Below are positions 30,605 through 41,041 of a stretch of 64,000 nt of DNA, one piece after another. The position numbers and the translations under genes were made by a program. The DNA is from Musicola paradisiaca NCPPB 2511. GTDB lineage: Bacteria > Pseudomonadota > Gammaproteobacteria > Enterobacterales > Enterobacteriaceae. The stretch is from contig NZ_CM001857.1 of the NCBI RefSeq assembly GCF_000400505.1, forward strand, positions 347,490 through 411,489, in the 5' to 3' direction. The stretch's first letter is position 1. Each line of letters starts with the position of its first letter. Under the pieces are notes generated by a model. The model was not told where the DNA came from. It saw only the letters and a list, made by a program, of their open reading frames with translations, and searched no databases.

Positions 30605-31456
30605 ATGGCTTATCCCGTCTGGCAGATTGGCATGGATGTCCAAAACGGTGTTTTGCGTGCGCTGGCGGTACAGCGTCGACGCCACGGCTGGCAACTGCGG
30701 CAGTGGTGGCAGTTGCCTTTGCCGGGCGACACGCTGCGCGGCGGCAGCTTACATAATCCGGCGGCGTTATGTGCGGTTCTGCAGCGGTGGAAACGCGAAT
30801 TGCCGCATTATGTGTCGCTCCGGCTGGCTTTCCCCGCTGACCGGGTGTTGCAACAGCGACTTTCCGAACCAGATGGCCGGCTGCGGGAGCCTGAGCGAGG
30901 GTGGTACATCGAAAAAATGGCGGCAAAGAAACTGCCCGTCAGCAGCGACGCTCTGATTTTTGATTACCGCATCGATCCTGCTGTTGCCGATTCTGTGCTA
31001 GTGACCGCAGCGCGTAAGGCTGAGCTGGCTCTTTGGTTGGACTGTTTTCGACACGCCGGGTTACAGCTGGATGCCGTGGATATCACGCCTTGCGCTCTAC
31101 GTTGTATGGCGCACCAGGCAGGGCTGGCCTCTGACAATATGCTGGTGCACCGTTTTGAAGATCGCTGGCTATGGATATCGTCGCTGAATGCGCCGCTGGC
31201 TTTTGGGACGGTGCATGTGGATGACGCTGCGGACTTCTCCGCATTGTTATCGTATGTTAGTGCTCACTATGAGCCTATGGCTTCTGAGCCAATATATCTG
31301 AGCACCTCTGCTCCTGATTTTCTGCCGGAGGCCTCATCGTCTTTCACGCTGTGGTCGCCCTTGCCGGCGTTTAGTCAGCAGCAGCCTCCTTTACCGGCGT
31401 TCCCTTCGGCATTCGTTATCGCTGGCGGGTTGGCCATCAGACCGGAGGATGTCTGA
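30605..31456 (+). CDS. hofM: PilM-like pilus/DNA-uptake assembly protein HofM
   Basis: A 283-residue protein related to the actin-like PilM of type IV pili. It begins AYPVWQIGMDVQNGVLRALAV, the PilM start. First gene of hofMNOPQ, whose products form the inner-membrane platform and secretin for DNA uptake as a nutrient in E. coli. The last 4 bases overlap hofN. Divergent from mrcA. Confidence 0.85.
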   Translation: MAYPVWQIGMDVQNGVLRALAVQRRRHGWQLRQWWQLPLPGDTLRGGSLHNPAALCAVLQRWKRELPHYVSLRLAFPADRVLQQRLSEPDGRLREPERGWYIEKMAAKKLPVSSDALIFDYRIDPAVADSVLVTAARKAELALWLDCFRHAGLQLDAVDITPCALRCMAHQAGLASDNMLVHRFEDRWLWISSLNAPLAFGTVHVDDAADFSALLSYVSAHYEPMASEPIYLSTSAPDFLPEASSSFTLWSPLPAFSQQQPPLPAFPSAFVIAGGLAIRPEDV

Positions 31457-32016
31457 TGCCGATGACCAATCTTCTCCCCTGGCGTCAGTCGCGGCGGCAA
31501 TATCGTATGCGCCGGCTCGTGTGCGCACTGGTCATACAGTTTGCGGCGACATCGATCGTGTTATTCGCCATGCGGTTGCAGTTTCGCCAGCAGCAACATG
31601 TATTGCGGCAACTGATCGTGCAGATCTCGGATGGACAACGACAGTATGCCGGGCTGTCCCTTCAGGCCGCTGATCTTCGTCGGCAAGTGCTCGCCCAGCA
31701 GGCTTTGTTGGATCAAAAACGTCAGAATCAGCAGCGGAACCAGCGTTATCTTACGTTGCTGGAACAGCTTCCCCGCGTTATCCCCGATGTCATTTGGTTG
31801 ACATCGGTCAGTGACAGCAATGCGGCGATACGATTATCCGGAGTGAGTAATCACTATTCTTCTGTGGTCGAATTTTCGAAAAGACTTGCCGGATTACCCG
31901 TATTTACAGTGGCTGAGTTGCAGGAGGCACAACGAGACCACAGCGATGCATCCAGGCTGCAATTCTCGTTGCGCCTTTACTGGAAACCTGTAACCGATGC
32001 GGAGAGACAGCCATGA
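31456..32016 (+). CDS. hofN: PilN-like protein HofN
   Basis: A 186-residue bitopic inner-membrane protein. Short cytosolic N-terminus with the PilN-type motif NLLPWRQSRRQYR that docks to PilM, one TM at about 22-42, then a periplasmic coiled coil rich in Gln (QQQHVLRQLIVQ, RQVLAQQALLDQKRQNQQ) and an alpha/beta tail. ATGA overlaps at both ends place it mid-operon. Confidence 0.87.
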   Translation: MPMTNLLPWRQSRRQYRMRRLVCALVIQFAATSIVLFAMRLQFRQQQHVLRQLIVQISDGQRQYAGLSLQAADLRRQVLAQQALLDQKRQNQQRNQRYLTLLEQLPRVIPDVIWLTSVSDSNAAIRLSGVSNHYSSVVEFSKRLAGLPVFTVAELQEAQRDHSDASRLQFSLRLYWKPVTDAERQP

Positions 32017-32573
32017 TCGAAGGGGTTCTTTTACGGTTTTCCCGCTGGCTGCATGTACCGTTACGGGTTTCCCTGCCGGTACAAACGCTGGGTGTAATGG
32101 CGTTATCCATCGTTTTTGGCATCCTGTTGGCGGCCCATGAACGTAATCAATTGCGCGAACTACGGCAGCAGCAGGAGGAGGGCATGCGACAAATTGCCGA
32201 ATGGCGGCAAAAGCTGATTGCGATGCCTGCGATTAGCGACCTGCGGCGACAGCGGGATGAATATTCGGTATCCGGACGCACGCTAACGACGGAGGTGGTG
32301 GTGGCGCTTGTGGAGCAGTCATTACGCGACGCCGGCGTTAGCCTGGTGAGTTGGCAGTCTCGGGACGTCGAGAATGCGTCGGGAGTGACATCCGGCTGGT
32401 TGTTGGTCTTTGCGGGCGGTTATGAAGGCGTTTTACGTTTTTTACGGAGCATGGATGCCATTCCCGGTGCATTGCGCGTTGAGCACCTGCATATCAGTAA
32501 GATGCAGCATGAATTACGTGTTGAGGTGCTGTTGTCAGCGCCAGTGCCCGATAGCCCGGAGCGGTCGGTATGA
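32013..32573 (+). CDS. hofO: PilO-like protein HofO
   Basis: A 186-residue bitopic protein with one TM near 24-42 (QTLGVMALSIVFGILLAAH), a periplasmic coiled coil (RNQLRELRQQQEEGMRQIAE) and a ferredoxin-like C-terminal domain. It would pair with HofN as PilN-PilO do. Weakly conserved in sequence; the call rests on topology, size and position between hofN and hofP. Confidence 0.82.
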   Translation: MIEGVLLRFSRWLHVPLRVSLPVQTLGVMALSIVFGILLAAHERNQLRELRQQQEEGMRQIAEWRQKLIAMPAISDLRRQRDEYSVSGRTLTTEVVVALVEQSLRDAGVSLVSWQSRDVENASGVTSGWLLVFAGGYEGVLRFLRSMDAIPGALRVEHLHISKMQHELRVEVLLSAPVPDSPERSV

Positions 32574-32941
32574 GGTTGCTTTGGGGGGCTGCCTGCGGGT
32601 TTCTACTGGCAGGGGCACAAGCGACGGAGTGGCGTGATCCGTTTCAGCCTATAGCGAGCCGGGCGTGCGAACAGGAGTCGGCCGCATCATGGCGGTTAAA
32701 AGGCGTTATTGGCGATGGATTGCGTTGGAGCGGCTGGCTGGAACAGCCGCAACAAGCGTGGCGTCGCATTCGGCTGGGAGATGTGCTGCAACCCGAAGGA
32801 TGGCGGGTCGTGCAACTCGGGCGTCAGGGCGGTGTCTTTCGTCCCGAGGGCGGGGATGCTGCCTGTAAAAATGAAGATGTCTATCTGGTAGCACCGTTGC
32901 AGCACAGCATCGATGAAACTGGGCAAAAAAACGCGGAATAG
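32570..32941 (+). CDS. hofP: PilP-like periplasmic protein HofP
   Basis: A 123-residue exported protein. The N-terminus LLWGAACGFLLAGAQA is a signal peptide, and the rest reads like the PilP beta domain that links the inner-membrane subassembly to the secretin (WRDPFQPIA, RIRLGDVLQPEGWRVVQLG). Two cysteines (SRACEQ and DAACKN) could form a disulfide. Short and divergent; assigned mainly by order. Confidence 0.78.
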   Translation: MRLLWGAACGFLLAGAQATEWRDPFQPIASRACEQESAASWRLKGVIGDGLRWSGWLEQPQQAWRRIRLGDVLQPEGWRVVQLGRQGGVFRPEGGDAACKNEDVYLVAPLQHSIDETGQKNAE

Positions 32942-32951
32942 GGATACAACG

Positions 32952-34232
32952 ATGAAAGGGATGTTCATATACGGTATGACGCTGGTCATGGCGGCGCAGT
33001 GCGCTGATACGTGGGCTAACGCAGAGACGCCTGTTTCGCTGGCGTTCGATGATGTGCCGGTACAACGGGTTTTGCAGGCGTTGGCTGAGCATCAGCAGCT
33101 GAATCTGGTGATCGCACCGGGCGTGGAGGGGAATGTGAGTCTGACTCTTGAGCGCGTACCGTGGCGGCAGGCGTTGGATATTATTTTGCGTATGGGGGAT
33201 CTCACGCTGGAACGGGAAGGGCGCGTTCTGATGGTCTACCCACGAGAACATCTTGAAATGCTTCGCCTGCAACAGGCTGAGGAGGATGAACGGAAACAGC
33301 AGCAGCAGGCGTTACTGAATTTGTCCGTGACCTTGCGGCATGCGGAATCAACGGAAGTGGCCGCCAGTTTGCAGAGTCAGCGGGGCACCTTGCTGACCGA
33401 ACGCGGCAGCGTCACCGTGGATAAACGCACCAATACTCTGATTGTTCGGGATGTCTCCTCCGCGCTGGAGCAGATCCGTTCGTGGCTGGACGTATTGGAC
33501 AAGCCCCTCGCTCAGGTTCAACTGGCGGCACACATTGTCACCATCAGCAGCGAGCATCTCAAGGCGCTGGGTGTGAACTGGGGGCTGGATGCTGGCGATG
33601 CAACGAAACAGGCGCTAAGGATGAACAACTTCAACATCAACCTGCCTGTGGAAACGCCGACCGTGAACGCCGGTTTTCATCTTGCTCGTCTTAACGGACG
33701 ATTGCTGGATCTCGAACTCATGGCGCTGGAGCAAGAAGATGAAGTGGAAATTATCGCCAGCCCCCGTCTGTTCACCGCGCATCAGCAAACCGCCAGTATC
33801 AAGCAGGGAACCGAAATTCCTTATCAGGTTTCCAGCGGCGCCAGTGGTTCCACATCGATTGAGTTCAAAGAGGCGGTGCTGGGGATGGAAGTCACCCCCA
33901 GAATTTTGCAGGGTGGGTTTATTACCCTGAATTTACTGATTAGTCAGAATATGCCAGGGCGTTCTATCAAGCAGGGCGAGGGGGAAATGCTGGCGATTGA
34001 TAAACAGGAAATCCAGACGCAGGTTACGGTAAAGGATGGGGAGACCATTGTTCTTGGCGGCATTTTTCAGCAGCAAAAGAACAGGACTGAGCGGAAAGTT
34101 CCTGGACTGGGGGCGTTGCCGGGTATCGGTCGATTATTCAGCAGCAGTGACCGGCAGAATACACGACGAGAACTGGTGATTTTTATCACGCCGACGTTGA
34201 TTCAAGCTTCGTTGCCGACGAAACAGCCCTGA
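32952..34232 (+). CDS. hofQ: secretin HofQ (PilQ-like)
   Basis: A 426-residue outer-membrane secretin for DNA uptake. Start 32952 gives a signal peptide (MKGMFIYGMTLVMAAQCADTWANA). A STN-type N domain follows (VSLAFDDVPVQRVLQALAEH), then N1 (TNTLIVRDVSSALEQI) and the C-terminal secretin domain from about 240 (EVEIIASPRLFTAHQQTASI, then VLGMEVTPRI, VKDGETIVLGGIFQQQ, GLGALPGIGRLFSS). E. coli HofQ has 412 residues. Last gene of hofMNOPQ; aroK follows after about 330 bases. Confidence 0.92.
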   Translation: MKGMFIYGMTLVMAAQCADTWANAETPVSLAFDDVPVQRVLQALAEHQQLNLVIAPGVEGNVSLTLERVPWRQALDIILRMGDLTLEREGRVLMVYPREHLEMLRLQQAEEDERKQQQQALLNLSVTLRHAESTEVAASLQSQRGTLLTERGSVTVDKRTNTLIVRDVSSALEQIRSWLDVLDKPLAQVQLAAHIVTISSEHLKALGVNWGLDAGDATKQALRMNNFNINLPVETPTVNAGFHLARLNGRLLDLELMALEQEDEVEIIASPRLFTAHQQTASIKQGTEIPYQVSSGASGSTSIEFKEAVLGMEVTPRILQGGFITLNLLISQNMPGRSIKQGEGEMLAIDKQEIQTQVTVKDGETIVLGGIFQQQKNRTERKVPGLGALPGIGRLFSSSDRQNTRRELVIFITPTLIQASLPTKQP

Positions 34233-34560
34233 CACGACGGTTGCCGATTTCTCTGGTATCTCAATGTTTTTCGTTAAATCGTGTTCTTCATGGTTTGACG
34301 ATGCCCCGGTTTTAGCATACAAGGGTAGCCAATTGGCCACCTGGCGACGGGCGTGTCCCTTCCCGGTGTTGATAGCGCATATGGTTTACCGCCGCTTGGT
34401 TCGTGTGGCATTTTATTCGGTTGCCAAACTACCCAGAGTATTGAGATAATTTTTTGTCTGATTCTCGCACTATCGCTCATGAGGTTTCAGTTTAGGTTCC
34501 GCCGCAGGTTCTATGGCGGGGCGGGTTATCATTAACGAATTTCTTAGTAATACCAAAAAA
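34233..34560 (+). promoter_or_regulatory. hofQ-aroK intergenic region, long aroK leader
   Basis: 328 bases with no protein-like frame. It should contain the promoter for aroK-aroB-damX-dam-rpe-gph-trpS. A CCGCC...GGCGG inverted repeat at about 34499-34519 lies about 40 bases before the aroK ATG. A frame starting at 34513 is open into aroK, but the added residues do not belong to the family. Confidence 0.45.
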
Positions 34561-35082
34561 ATGGCAGAGAAACGCAATATCTTTCTTGTTGGGCCCATGG
34601 GTGCCGGCAAAAGCACTATTGGCCGTCAGTTAGCTCAGCAGCTCAACATGGAATTCTTCGACTCCGATCAAGAAATTGAGCGACGTACCGGGGCTGATGT
34701 TGGCTGGGTATTCGATTTAGAAGGCGAAGAAGGTTTCCGCGAGCGCGAAGAGAAAATTATTAATGAGCTGACGGAAAAACAAGGAATTGTTTTGGCTACA
34801 GGCGGTGGCTCGGTGAAATCACGCGAGACCCGCAATCGTCTTTCCGCGCGGGGCGTGGTGGTCTATCTGGAGACCACAATCGAAAAGCAACTGGCTCGCA
34901 CGCAACGGGATAAAAAACGCCCGTTACTTCAGGTAGAAAACCCTCCACGCGAAGTCCTTGAAGCATTGGCAAGAGAGCGTAATCCATTATACGAAGAGAT
35001 TGCCGATGTCACTATTCGCACCGATGAACAAAGCGCCAAGGTAGTTGCCAACCAGATCATCAGCATGCTGGAAAACAACTGA
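34561..35082 (+). CDS. aroK: shikimate kinase I AroK
   Basis: A 173-residue enzyme that phosphorylates shikimate at the 3-hydroxyl. Walker A is [15 protein letters not shown] at residues 11-25, substrate-binding DSDQEIERR and the GGG loop [10 protein letters not shown] follow, and the lid arginines are in [10 protein letters not shown]. Exactly the E. coli length (173). The start [11 protein letters not shown] was chosen over the upstream frame for that reason. First gene of the aroKB-damX-dam-rpe-gph-trpS superoperon. Confidence 0.97.
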   Translation: MAEKRNIFLVGPMGAGKSTIGRQLAQQLNMEFFDSDQEIERRTGADVGWVFDLEGEEGFREREEKIINELTEKQGIVLATGGGSVKSRETRNRLSARGVVVYLETTIEKQLARTQRDKKRPLLQVENPPREVLEALARERNPLYEEIADVTIRTDEQSAKVVANQIISMLENN

Positions 35083-35094
35083 TTTTTTAACAAT

Positions 35095-35115
35095 ACCTGC
35101 TTGTCGCAGGTTTTC
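35095..35115 (+). terminator. small hairpin between aroK and aroB
   Basis: ACCTGC-TTGTC-GCAGGT followed by TTTCC. Short stem; probably a weak attenuator inside the operon. Confidence 0.35.
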
Positions 35116-35135
35116 CGAACGATCATGGAACGTGC

Positions 35136-36221
35136 ATGGAAAGAATTACCGTCACTCTTGGGGAGCGCAGCTACCCCATTACGATAGCAGCCGGACTCTT
35201 CCAGGAGCCGGGTTCTTTTATGCCGTTGAAAACCGGCGATCAGGCGATGCTGGTGACGAATGAAACACTGGCGCCTCTCTACCTGGATACTGTGCGCAGC
35301 GTGCTGGAAAAAGGCGGTATTCGCGTTGATCAGGTGATTCTGCCGGATGGCGAGCAGTACAAATCGCTGGCGGTTATGGAACAGGTGTTTTCTGCGCTGC
35401 TGGAGAAGCCCCATGGTCGTGATACTACTCTGATAGCGCTGGGTGGCGGCGTGATTGGCGATCTTACCGGCTTTGCTGCGGCCTGTTATCAGCGGGGCGT
35501 GCGTTTCATTCAGGTTCCCACGACACTGTTGTCTCAGGTGGATTCCTCCGTCGGCGGCAAGACGGCGGTAAACCATCCGCTGGGCAAAAATATGATCGGC
35601 GCGTTCTATCAGCCTGCATCCGTCGTTATCGATATCAACTGCCTAAAAACGTTGCCCGCTCGCGAGTTGTCTTCTGGTCTGGCGGAAGTCATCAAGTATG
35701 GGATTATTCTCGATCGCGCTTTCTTTGAATGGCTGGAAGGGCATATTGAAGAGGTGCGTGCGTTGAAGGAAGGGCCTTTGGCTTACTGTATCCGTCGTTG
35801 TTGCGAACTGAAAGCTGACGTTGTCGCTGCGGATGAACGTGAATCTGGGCTGCGCGCATTGCTGAATCTGGGCCATACTTACGGGCATGCTATTGAAGCG
35901 GAAATGGGTTATGGCAATTGGCTGCACGGCGAAGCTGTCGCGGCGGGCATGATGATGGCGTCCCATACTGCGCATCGGCTCGGTCAGTTTAGCGTCGAAG
36001 ATATCGAACGTGTCGCCTCGTTGTTGCTGCGCGCGGGTCTACCGGTGACTGGGCCTGCGGAAATGGCGCCGGAATCCTATCTTCCCCATATGATGAGAGA
36101 TAAAAAAGTTCTGGCGGGCGAACTGCGTTTGGTGCTCCCTACGGCGATTGGACGGTCAGAAATGCGTGGCGGCGTGCCGCATGAGCTGGTTCTGGCGTCG
36201 ATAGCAGATTGTCTCCCCTGA
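35136..36221 (+). CDS. aroB: 3-dehydroquinate synthase AroB
   Basis: A 361-residue NAD- and metal-dependent enzyme that cyclises DAHP to 3-dehydroquinate, the second step of the shikimate pathway. NAD-binding [14 protein letters not shown] near residues 102-116, substrate loop [16 protein letters not shown] near 146-161, metal ligands in the [20 protein letters not shown] segment and in [11 protein letters not shown] and [13 protein letters not shown]. coli AroB has 362 residues. A weak GGAACG precedes the start; translation may depend on aroK. Confidence 0.97.
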   Translation: MERITVTLGERSYPITIAAGLFQEPGSFMPLKTGDQAMLVTNETLAPLYLDTVRSVLEKGGIRVDQVILPDGEQYKSLAVMEQVFSALLEKPHGRDTTLIALGGGVIGDLTGFAAACYQRGVRFIQVPTTLLSQVDSSVGGKTAVNHPLGKNMIGAFYQPASVVIDINCLKTLPARELSSGLAEVIKYGIILDRAFFEWLEGHIEEVRALKEGPLAYCIRRCCELKADVVAADERESGLRALLNLGHTYGHAIEAEMGYGNWLHGEAVAAGMMMASHTAHRLGQFSVEDIERVASLLLRAGLPVTGPAEMAPESYLPHMMRDKKVLAGELRLVLPTAIGRSEMRGGVPHELVLASIADCLP

Positions 36222-36242
36222 CGCCAGCCCCCACCCAGATAA

Positions 36243-36264
36243 ATCACAGTCGAGGGACTGTGAT
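36243..36264 (+). terminator. hairpin between aroB and damX
   Basis: Perfect 9-bp stem ATCACAGTC-GAGG-GACTGTGAT followed by GGTTTACG. It may attenuate read-through into damX; no strong T-run. Confidence 0.4.
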
Positions 36265-36353
36265 GGTTTACGTTTAAAATACAATGCCTTATGATTTAGT
36301 CTTCCGTTGCGTAAAATGTCAGCGGAAACTGGCCTTTCAGTTGGAGGGTATAA

Positions 36354-37403
36354 ATGGATGAGTTCAATCCGGAAGAAGAATTGAAGCCGGATGCCAGCGA
36401 TCGTCGGCCGACGCGCCCGCAGAGCAGAAACAGAAGCGCAGGCTTTTCGATGCCCAGCGTGTCGTTGTCCCGGCAACATACCATGATCGGTATTGGTATT
36501 GTGGTATTGCTGCTGCTTATCGTCGGTATTGGTTCTGCCCTACAGTCCCCAGGACAAGGCCCGACGCAACAGTCAGGCGCGGCGAAAAATATCGATTTGT
36601 CATCCTCCATGACCCAGAGCCAACAAAGCGGTTCGCTGCCGCCGCCGACCGCCCCTGCCCAGACTACGTCAGTACCTTCCGGCAATCAGAGTGCTGCCGA
36701 TCCGCAGTCGCTCAGTGGCCAGCCTATCTCCAGTTCGCCGACGCAAGCCGTGCCGTCGAGCCCGAATGGCAACCAACAACGTATCGAATTGCCCGGCAAT
36801 ATTACGGACGCGCTCTCCCAGCCTCAACAGCAGGATCGAGTGAATGCATTGTCCCAAGGGGCGATGGGGGATGGCGCTATATCCGGTTTGCCAACCGCTC
36901 CAGCCACCGTCGTTCCGACGGGGAAAGGGCATACTCAATCGATGGATAAATCGCCAACGATGCGGCAACCGACTAAACCGGCGGAAATCAAAGCCGATAA
37001 AGAAACATCCCGGCATGTTGTTGACAATGTTCATAAAATGCCGACGACGGCGATTACACCGGCTCCTGCCAGCAAGCCTGCTGCAGTATCTAAACCGGCG
37101 ACTGTTGCTGCCAGTGGTCACGGCGGCTCAATTCAGAGTGCGCCTGTTAGCGCTTTCACGCTGCAACTGAGTAGCGCTTCCCGGGAGGAGTCCCTGAAGG
37201 CCTATGCTCGCGACCAGCGGTTAGCAAACTACTGGGTGTATGAAACGAAACGTGATGGTAAGCCCTGGTATGTATTGGTGAATGGCGTGTATGCGTCATC
37301 CGATGACGCCAAGCGTGCCATTGCATCGTTGCCTGCCGATGTACAGGCGAAAAAACCGTGGGTCAAGCCAATCCGCCAGGTGAAGCAGGACTTAACCAAA
37401 TAA
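36354..37403 (+). CDS. damX: cell-division protein DamX with SPOR domain
   Basis: A 349-residue bitopic inner-membrane protein recruited to the septum. Cytosolic basic N-terminus (about 1-42), one TM (MIGIGIVVLLLLIVGIGSAL, 43-62), a long periplasmic Gln/Pro/Ser-rich linker, and a C-terminal SPOR domain near 265-345 (SAFTLQLSSASREESLKAYA, then WYVLVNGVYASSDDAKRAI) that binds denuded septal glycan. E. coli DamX has 428 residues; the shorter linker explains the difference. The ribosome-binding site GGAGGG is strong. Confidence 0.93.
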   Translation: MDEFNPEEELKPDASDRRPTRPQSRNRSAGFSMPSVSLSRQHTMIGIGIVVLLLLIVGIGSALQSPGQGPTQQSGAAKNIDLSSSMTQSQQSGSLPPPTAPAQTTSVPSGNQSAADPQSLSGQPISSSPTQAVPSSPNGNQQRIELPGNITDALSQPQQQDRVNALSQGAMGDGAISGLPTAPATVVPTGKGHTQSMDKSPTMRQPTKPAEIKADKETSRHVVDNVHKMPTTAITPAPASKPAAVSKPATVAASGHGGSIQSAPVSAFTLQLSSASREESLKAYARDQRLANYWVYETKRDGKPWYVLVNGVYASSDDAKRAIASLPADVQAKKPWVKPIRQVKQDLTK

Positions 37404-37480
37404 CTTCAATTGGCCCTGATGTGCTGTCTGAAACAGAGTACAATCCGCGGCTCTGCAATGTATGAGTAATTAACGACGGC

Positions 37481-38296
37481 ATGAAGAAAAACCGCGCTTT
37501 CTTAAAATGGGCTGGTGGGAAATATCCGCTGGTAGAAGAGATTCGCCGATATTTGCCAGCGGGAGAGTGCCTCATCGAGCCCTTTGTCGGTGCGGGCTCT
37601 GTGTTTCTCAATACCGACTATAGCCACTATATTTTGGCCGATATTAATAGTGATCTCATCAATCTCTATAACATCGTCAAAAATGAAACGGACGAATTTA
37701 TTGGCGATGCCCGTCAGCTTTTTATTGATCGCGTAAATACCCCGGATGCGTTTTATTTATTACGGGACGAGTTCAATATTTGCACACATGCGTATCGACG
37801 GGCGTTGCTATTTTTGTACCTCAATCGTCATTGCTATAACGGCTTATGCCGTTACAACATGCGGGGCGAATTCAACGTACCATTTGGCCGTTATAAAAAG
37901 CCTTATTTTCCGGAAGAGGAATTACACTGGTTTGCGGAAAAAGCCCAGAATGCCACTTTCGTCTGCGAACATTATCATCAGACATTGATCAACGCGGCGG
38001 CCGGTTCGGTGGTGTATTGCGATCCACCTTATGCGCCGCTGTCGGCAACGGCCAATTTTACGGCTTACCACACCAATAATTTCAATAATCAGGATCAACT
38101 GAATCTGGCGCGGCTGGCGTTAAGGCTGTCGGCGGAAAGCCGGATCCCGGTATTGATATCCAATCATGACACGTTGCTGACACGTGAGTGGTATCAGGAT
38201 GCTTCCTCGCTGTATGTGGTCAGAGCGCGTCGAACCATCAGTCGTAATATTACCGGGCGCAGCAAAGTGAATGAGCTGCTGGCCTTATACTGTTAG
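37481..38296 (+). CDS. dam: DNA adenine methylase Dam
   Basis: A 271-residue enzyme that methylates adenine in GATC, controlling mismatch repair, replication initiation and gene expression. SAM-binding LKWAGGKYPLVEEI at residues 8-21 and FVGAGSVFLN; catalytic DPPY in VVYCDPPYAPLS near residues 181-184. E. coli Dam has 278 residues. Its place after damX and before rpe is conserved. Confidence 0.96.
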   Translation: MKKNRAFLKWAGGKYPLVEEIRRYLPAGECLIEPFVGAGSVFLNTDYSHYILADINSDLINLYNIVKNETDEFIGDARQLFIDRVNTPDAFYLLRDEFNICTHAYRRALLFLYLNRHCYNGLCRYNMRGEFNVPFGRYKKPYFPEEELHWFAEKAQNATFVCEHYHQTLINAAAGSVVYCDPPYAPLSATANFTAYHTNNFNNQDQLNLARLALRLSAESRIPVLISNHDTLLTREWYQDASSLYVVRARRTISRNITGRSKVNELLALYC

Positions 38297-38419
38297 GTCG
38301 TGGAGTCAAATCCACTGCCGATGGGCAACTGATGCCCCTGGAAAACAGCTGCTGTTCGGGAGTGTCGTTATGTGGTCGCCAGGCCCGGCAGCGCGGACTC
38401 AACGAGTTTGGAGAAGCGA

Positions 38420-39097
38420 ATGAAACCGTTTTTGATTGCTCCGTCTATTTTGTCTGCCGATTTCGCAAGGCTTGGCGAAGACACTGAGAAAGCGCTGAAG
38501 GCGGGAGCGGATGTGGTTCATTTTGATGTAATGGATAACCACTATGTTCCAAACCTGACCATCGGGCCTCTGGTGCTCAAGTCGCTGCGCGACTATGGCA
38601 TAACGGCCCCGGTTGATGTTCATTTGATGGTGAAGCCGGTAGATCGGTTGATTCCCGATTTTGCCCAGGCGGGCGCCAATTTCATCACCTTCCATCCAGA
38701 GGCATCCGAACATGTCGACCGCACTTTACAGCTCATCAGAGATAACGGTTGCAAAGCCGGGTTGGTATTTAACCCGGCGACGCCACTGAGTTACCTCGAC
38801 TATGTGATGGACAAGCTGGACATTATTTTGCTGATGTCCGTCAACCCCGGATTCGGCGGGCAATCCTTCATTCCCGCTACGTTGGACAAACTGCGCCAGG
38901 TGCGCAGACGGATTGACGACGGTGGTTATGATATCCATCTGGAAGTGGATGGCGGTGTGAAGGTGGATAACATTGCCGACATCGCGGCAGCGGGTGCGGA
39001 TATGTTTGTTGCTGGCTCCGCCATTTTTGGTCAACCGGATTATCAGGCGGTGATTGCGCGTATGCGACAGGAACTGGCGAAGGTGTCTCATGGCTGA
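38420..39097 (+). CDS. rpe: ribulose-phosphate 3-epimerase Rpe
   Basis: A 225-residue TIM-barrel enzyme of the pentose phosphate pathway, interconverting ribulose-5-phosphate and xylulose-5-phosphate. Signatures: [13 protein letters not shown], the metal site [35 protein letters not shown] and the second catalytic Asp in [11 protein letters not shown]. Start 38420 follows TTTGGAGAAGCGA and gives MKPFLIAPS, the family start. It overlaps gph by 8 bases. Confidence 0.97.
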   Translation: MKPFLIAPSILSADFARLGEDTEKALKAGADVVHFDVMDNHYVPNLTIGPLVLKSLRDYGITAPVDVHLMVKPVDRLIPDFAQAGANFITFHPEASEHVDRTLQLIRDNGCKAGLVFNPATPLSYLDYVMDKLDIILLMSVNPGFGGQSFIPATLDKLRQVRRRIDDGGYDIHLEVDGGVKVDNIADIAAAGADMFVAGSAIFGQPDYQAVIARMRQELAKVSHG

Positions 39098-39791
39098 TTT
39101 GACGTCGATTCGCGGTATAGCGTTCGATCTTGACGGTACGTTGGTGAATAGTGCGCCGGGGCTGGCCGACGCGGTCGATATGGCATTACGCGCCATGGCG
39201 CTCACTCCGGCGGGAGAAGCGCGGGTGATCACCTGGATCGGCAACGGTGCGGATGTGCTGGTGGAACGCGCCTTGCGTTGGGCTGGCGGAGAGATAACGA
39301 CGCGGCTGATTCAGGATACTCGTTCACTGTTCGATAAGTATTACGCTCGAACGGTCGACAGCGGCAGCAGCCTGTTTCCCGACGTAGAGGAAACGCTGGC
39401 TGCATTGTCTGCTCAGGGCGTACCGCTGGCGGTGGTGACGAACAAACCGACGCCGTTTGTTGCGCCGTTGCTGGAGGTGCTGGGTATCGGTCATTACTTT
39501 TCGCTGATCGTCGGCGGCGATGATGTGCCGCAGAAAAAACCGCATCCGGCGCCGCTCTACCTGGTAATGGGAAAACTGGGGCTGCGGGCAAACGAGTTGC
39601 TGTTTGTCGGCGACTCGCGCAATGATATACAGGCCTCCCAGGCAGCAGGTTGCCCTTGTGTCGGCATGACGTATGGATATAACTATGGTGAAGCGATCGC
39701 CCTGAGCGGCCCTGATGTGGTGCTCGATCGTTTCGCGGATTTATTGCCCTTAGTCGGGGCATCACTTTCAAACCATCAGGATGCATTATGA
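39090..39791 (+). CDS. gph: phosphoglycolate phosphatase Gph
   Basis: A 233-residue HAD phosphatase that clears 2-phosphoglycolate formed during DNA repair. Motif [20 protein letters not shown] (nucleophile Asp near 12), motif [11 protein letters not shown], motif III lysine in [12 protein letters not shown], motif [14 protein letters not shown]. Start 39090 lies inside the end of rpe; the TrpS ATG overlaps its stop. Confidence 0.96.
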   Translation: MADLTSIRGIAFDLDGTLVNSAPGLADAVDMALRAMALTPAGEARVITWIGNGADVLVERALRWAGGEITTRLIQDTRSLFDKYYARTVDSGSSLFPDVEETLAALSAQGVPLAVVTNKPTPFVAPLLEVLGIGHYFSLIVGGDDVPQKKPHPAPLYLVMGKLGLRANELLFVGDSRNDIQASQAAGCPCVGMTYGYNYGEAIALSGPDVVLDRFADLLPLVGASLSNHQDAL

Positions 39792-40792
39792 GTAAGCCCA
39801 TTGTATTTAGCGGCGCACAGCCGTCCGGCGAGTTGACCATTGGTAACTACATGGGTGCGTTACGTCAGTGGGTTAACATGCAGGATGAGTTCGACTGCAT
39901 TTACTGCATTGTGGATCAGCATGCCATTACCGCGCGTCAGGATCCGCAGCAACTGAGAAAAGCGACGCTGGATACGCTGGCGCTTTATCTGGCGTGCGGT
40001 ATTGATCCACAAAAAAGCACGATTTTTGTTCAGTCCCATGTACCGGAACACGCGCAGCTGGGGTGGTTGTTGAACTGTTATACCTATTTCGGTGAATTAA
40101 GCCGTATGACCCAGTTCAAGGATAAATCCGCCCGTTATGCGGAAAACATCAACGCCGGTCTGTTCGATTATCCGGTGCTGATGGCGGCGGACATTCTGTT
40201 GTATCAGACCAATCAAGTGCCGGTGGGCGAAGATCAGAAACAGCATCTGGAGCTGAGCCGCGATGTCGCGCAGCGTTTCAACTCGATTTATGGCGATATC
40301 TTCAAGGTGCCCGAACCGTTTATTCCGAAGTCCGGCGCCCGTGTCATGTCGCTGCTGGAGCCGACCAAAAAGATGTCCAAGTCGGACGACAATCGCAACA
40401 ATGTGATCGGTTTGCTGGAAGATCCGAAATCGGTGGTGAAGAAGATCAAACGCGCGGTCACTGATTCTGATGAGCCGCCGGTAGTGCGTTATGATCTGGA
40501 GAATAAACCGGGGGTTTCCAACCTGCTGGATATTCTCTCTGCTGTGACCGGCCAGACCGTTGCGGAACTGGAGACGGCGTTTGAAGGCCAGATGTACGGG
40601 CATTTGAAAGGCGCTGTGGCGGATGCCGTTTCGGGCATGTTGAGTGAATTGCAGGAGCGTTATTACCGTTTCCGCAATGACGAAGCCTTCCTGCAGCAGG
40701 TGATGCGTGACGGCGCAGCCAAAGCCGGCGCCCGTGCTCAGGAAACGCTGCGTAAGGTGTATGACGTCGTTGGGTTCGTTGCCCGCCCTTGA
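39788..40792 (+). CDS. trpS: tryptophanyl-tRNA synthetase TrpS
   Basis: A 334-residue class I synthetase. HIGH-like motif [17 protein letters not shown] at residues 11-27 and the KMSKS loop in [14 protein letters not shown] near 193-199. Length matches E. coli TrpS (334). ATGA overlap with gph; the operon ends at the terminator downstream. Confidence 0.98.
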   Translation: MSKPIVFSGAQPSGELTIGNYMGALRQWVNMQDEFDCIYCIVDQHAITARQDPQQLRKATLDTLALYLACGIDPQKSTIFVQSHVPEHAQLGWLLNCYTYFGELSRMTQFKDKSARYAENINAGLFDYPVLMAADILLYQTNQVPVGEDQKQHLELSRDVAQRFNSIYGDIFKVPEPFIPKSGARVMSLLEPTKKMSKSDDNRNNVIGLLEDPKSVVKKIKRAVTDSDEPPVVRYDLENKPGVSNLLDILSAVTGQTVAELETAFEGQMYGHLKGAVADAVSGMLSELQERYYRFRNDEAFLQQVMRDGAAKAGARAQETLRKVYDVVGFVARP

Positions 40793-40810
40793 TGCGCCCG
40801 TCGCAATAAA

Positions 40811-40850
40811 AAAGCCCTGTATGCCGTGAGGCTACAGGGCTTTGTTGTTT
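40811..40850 (+). terminator. terminator of the aroKB-trpS operon
   Basis: An 11-bp stem AAAGCCCTGTA / TACAGGGCTTT followed by GTTGTTTTT, 19 bases past the trpS stop. Confidence 0.9.
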
Positions 40851-41041
40851 TTACAATACGTTGTGATGTGGTCTATTGCACAATTTATCACGCTATATTT
40901 TCTTGAAAATGCACAAATTGCCTGATGACGTGCCCTTTATGCTTCTTGATAATAAATAAAACACCATTTTATTAAAAATGTTACTGTGTTTTGTGTCGCT
41001 AATGTTCATTGAGAAAAACCATCATTCAGGCAGGTATTAAC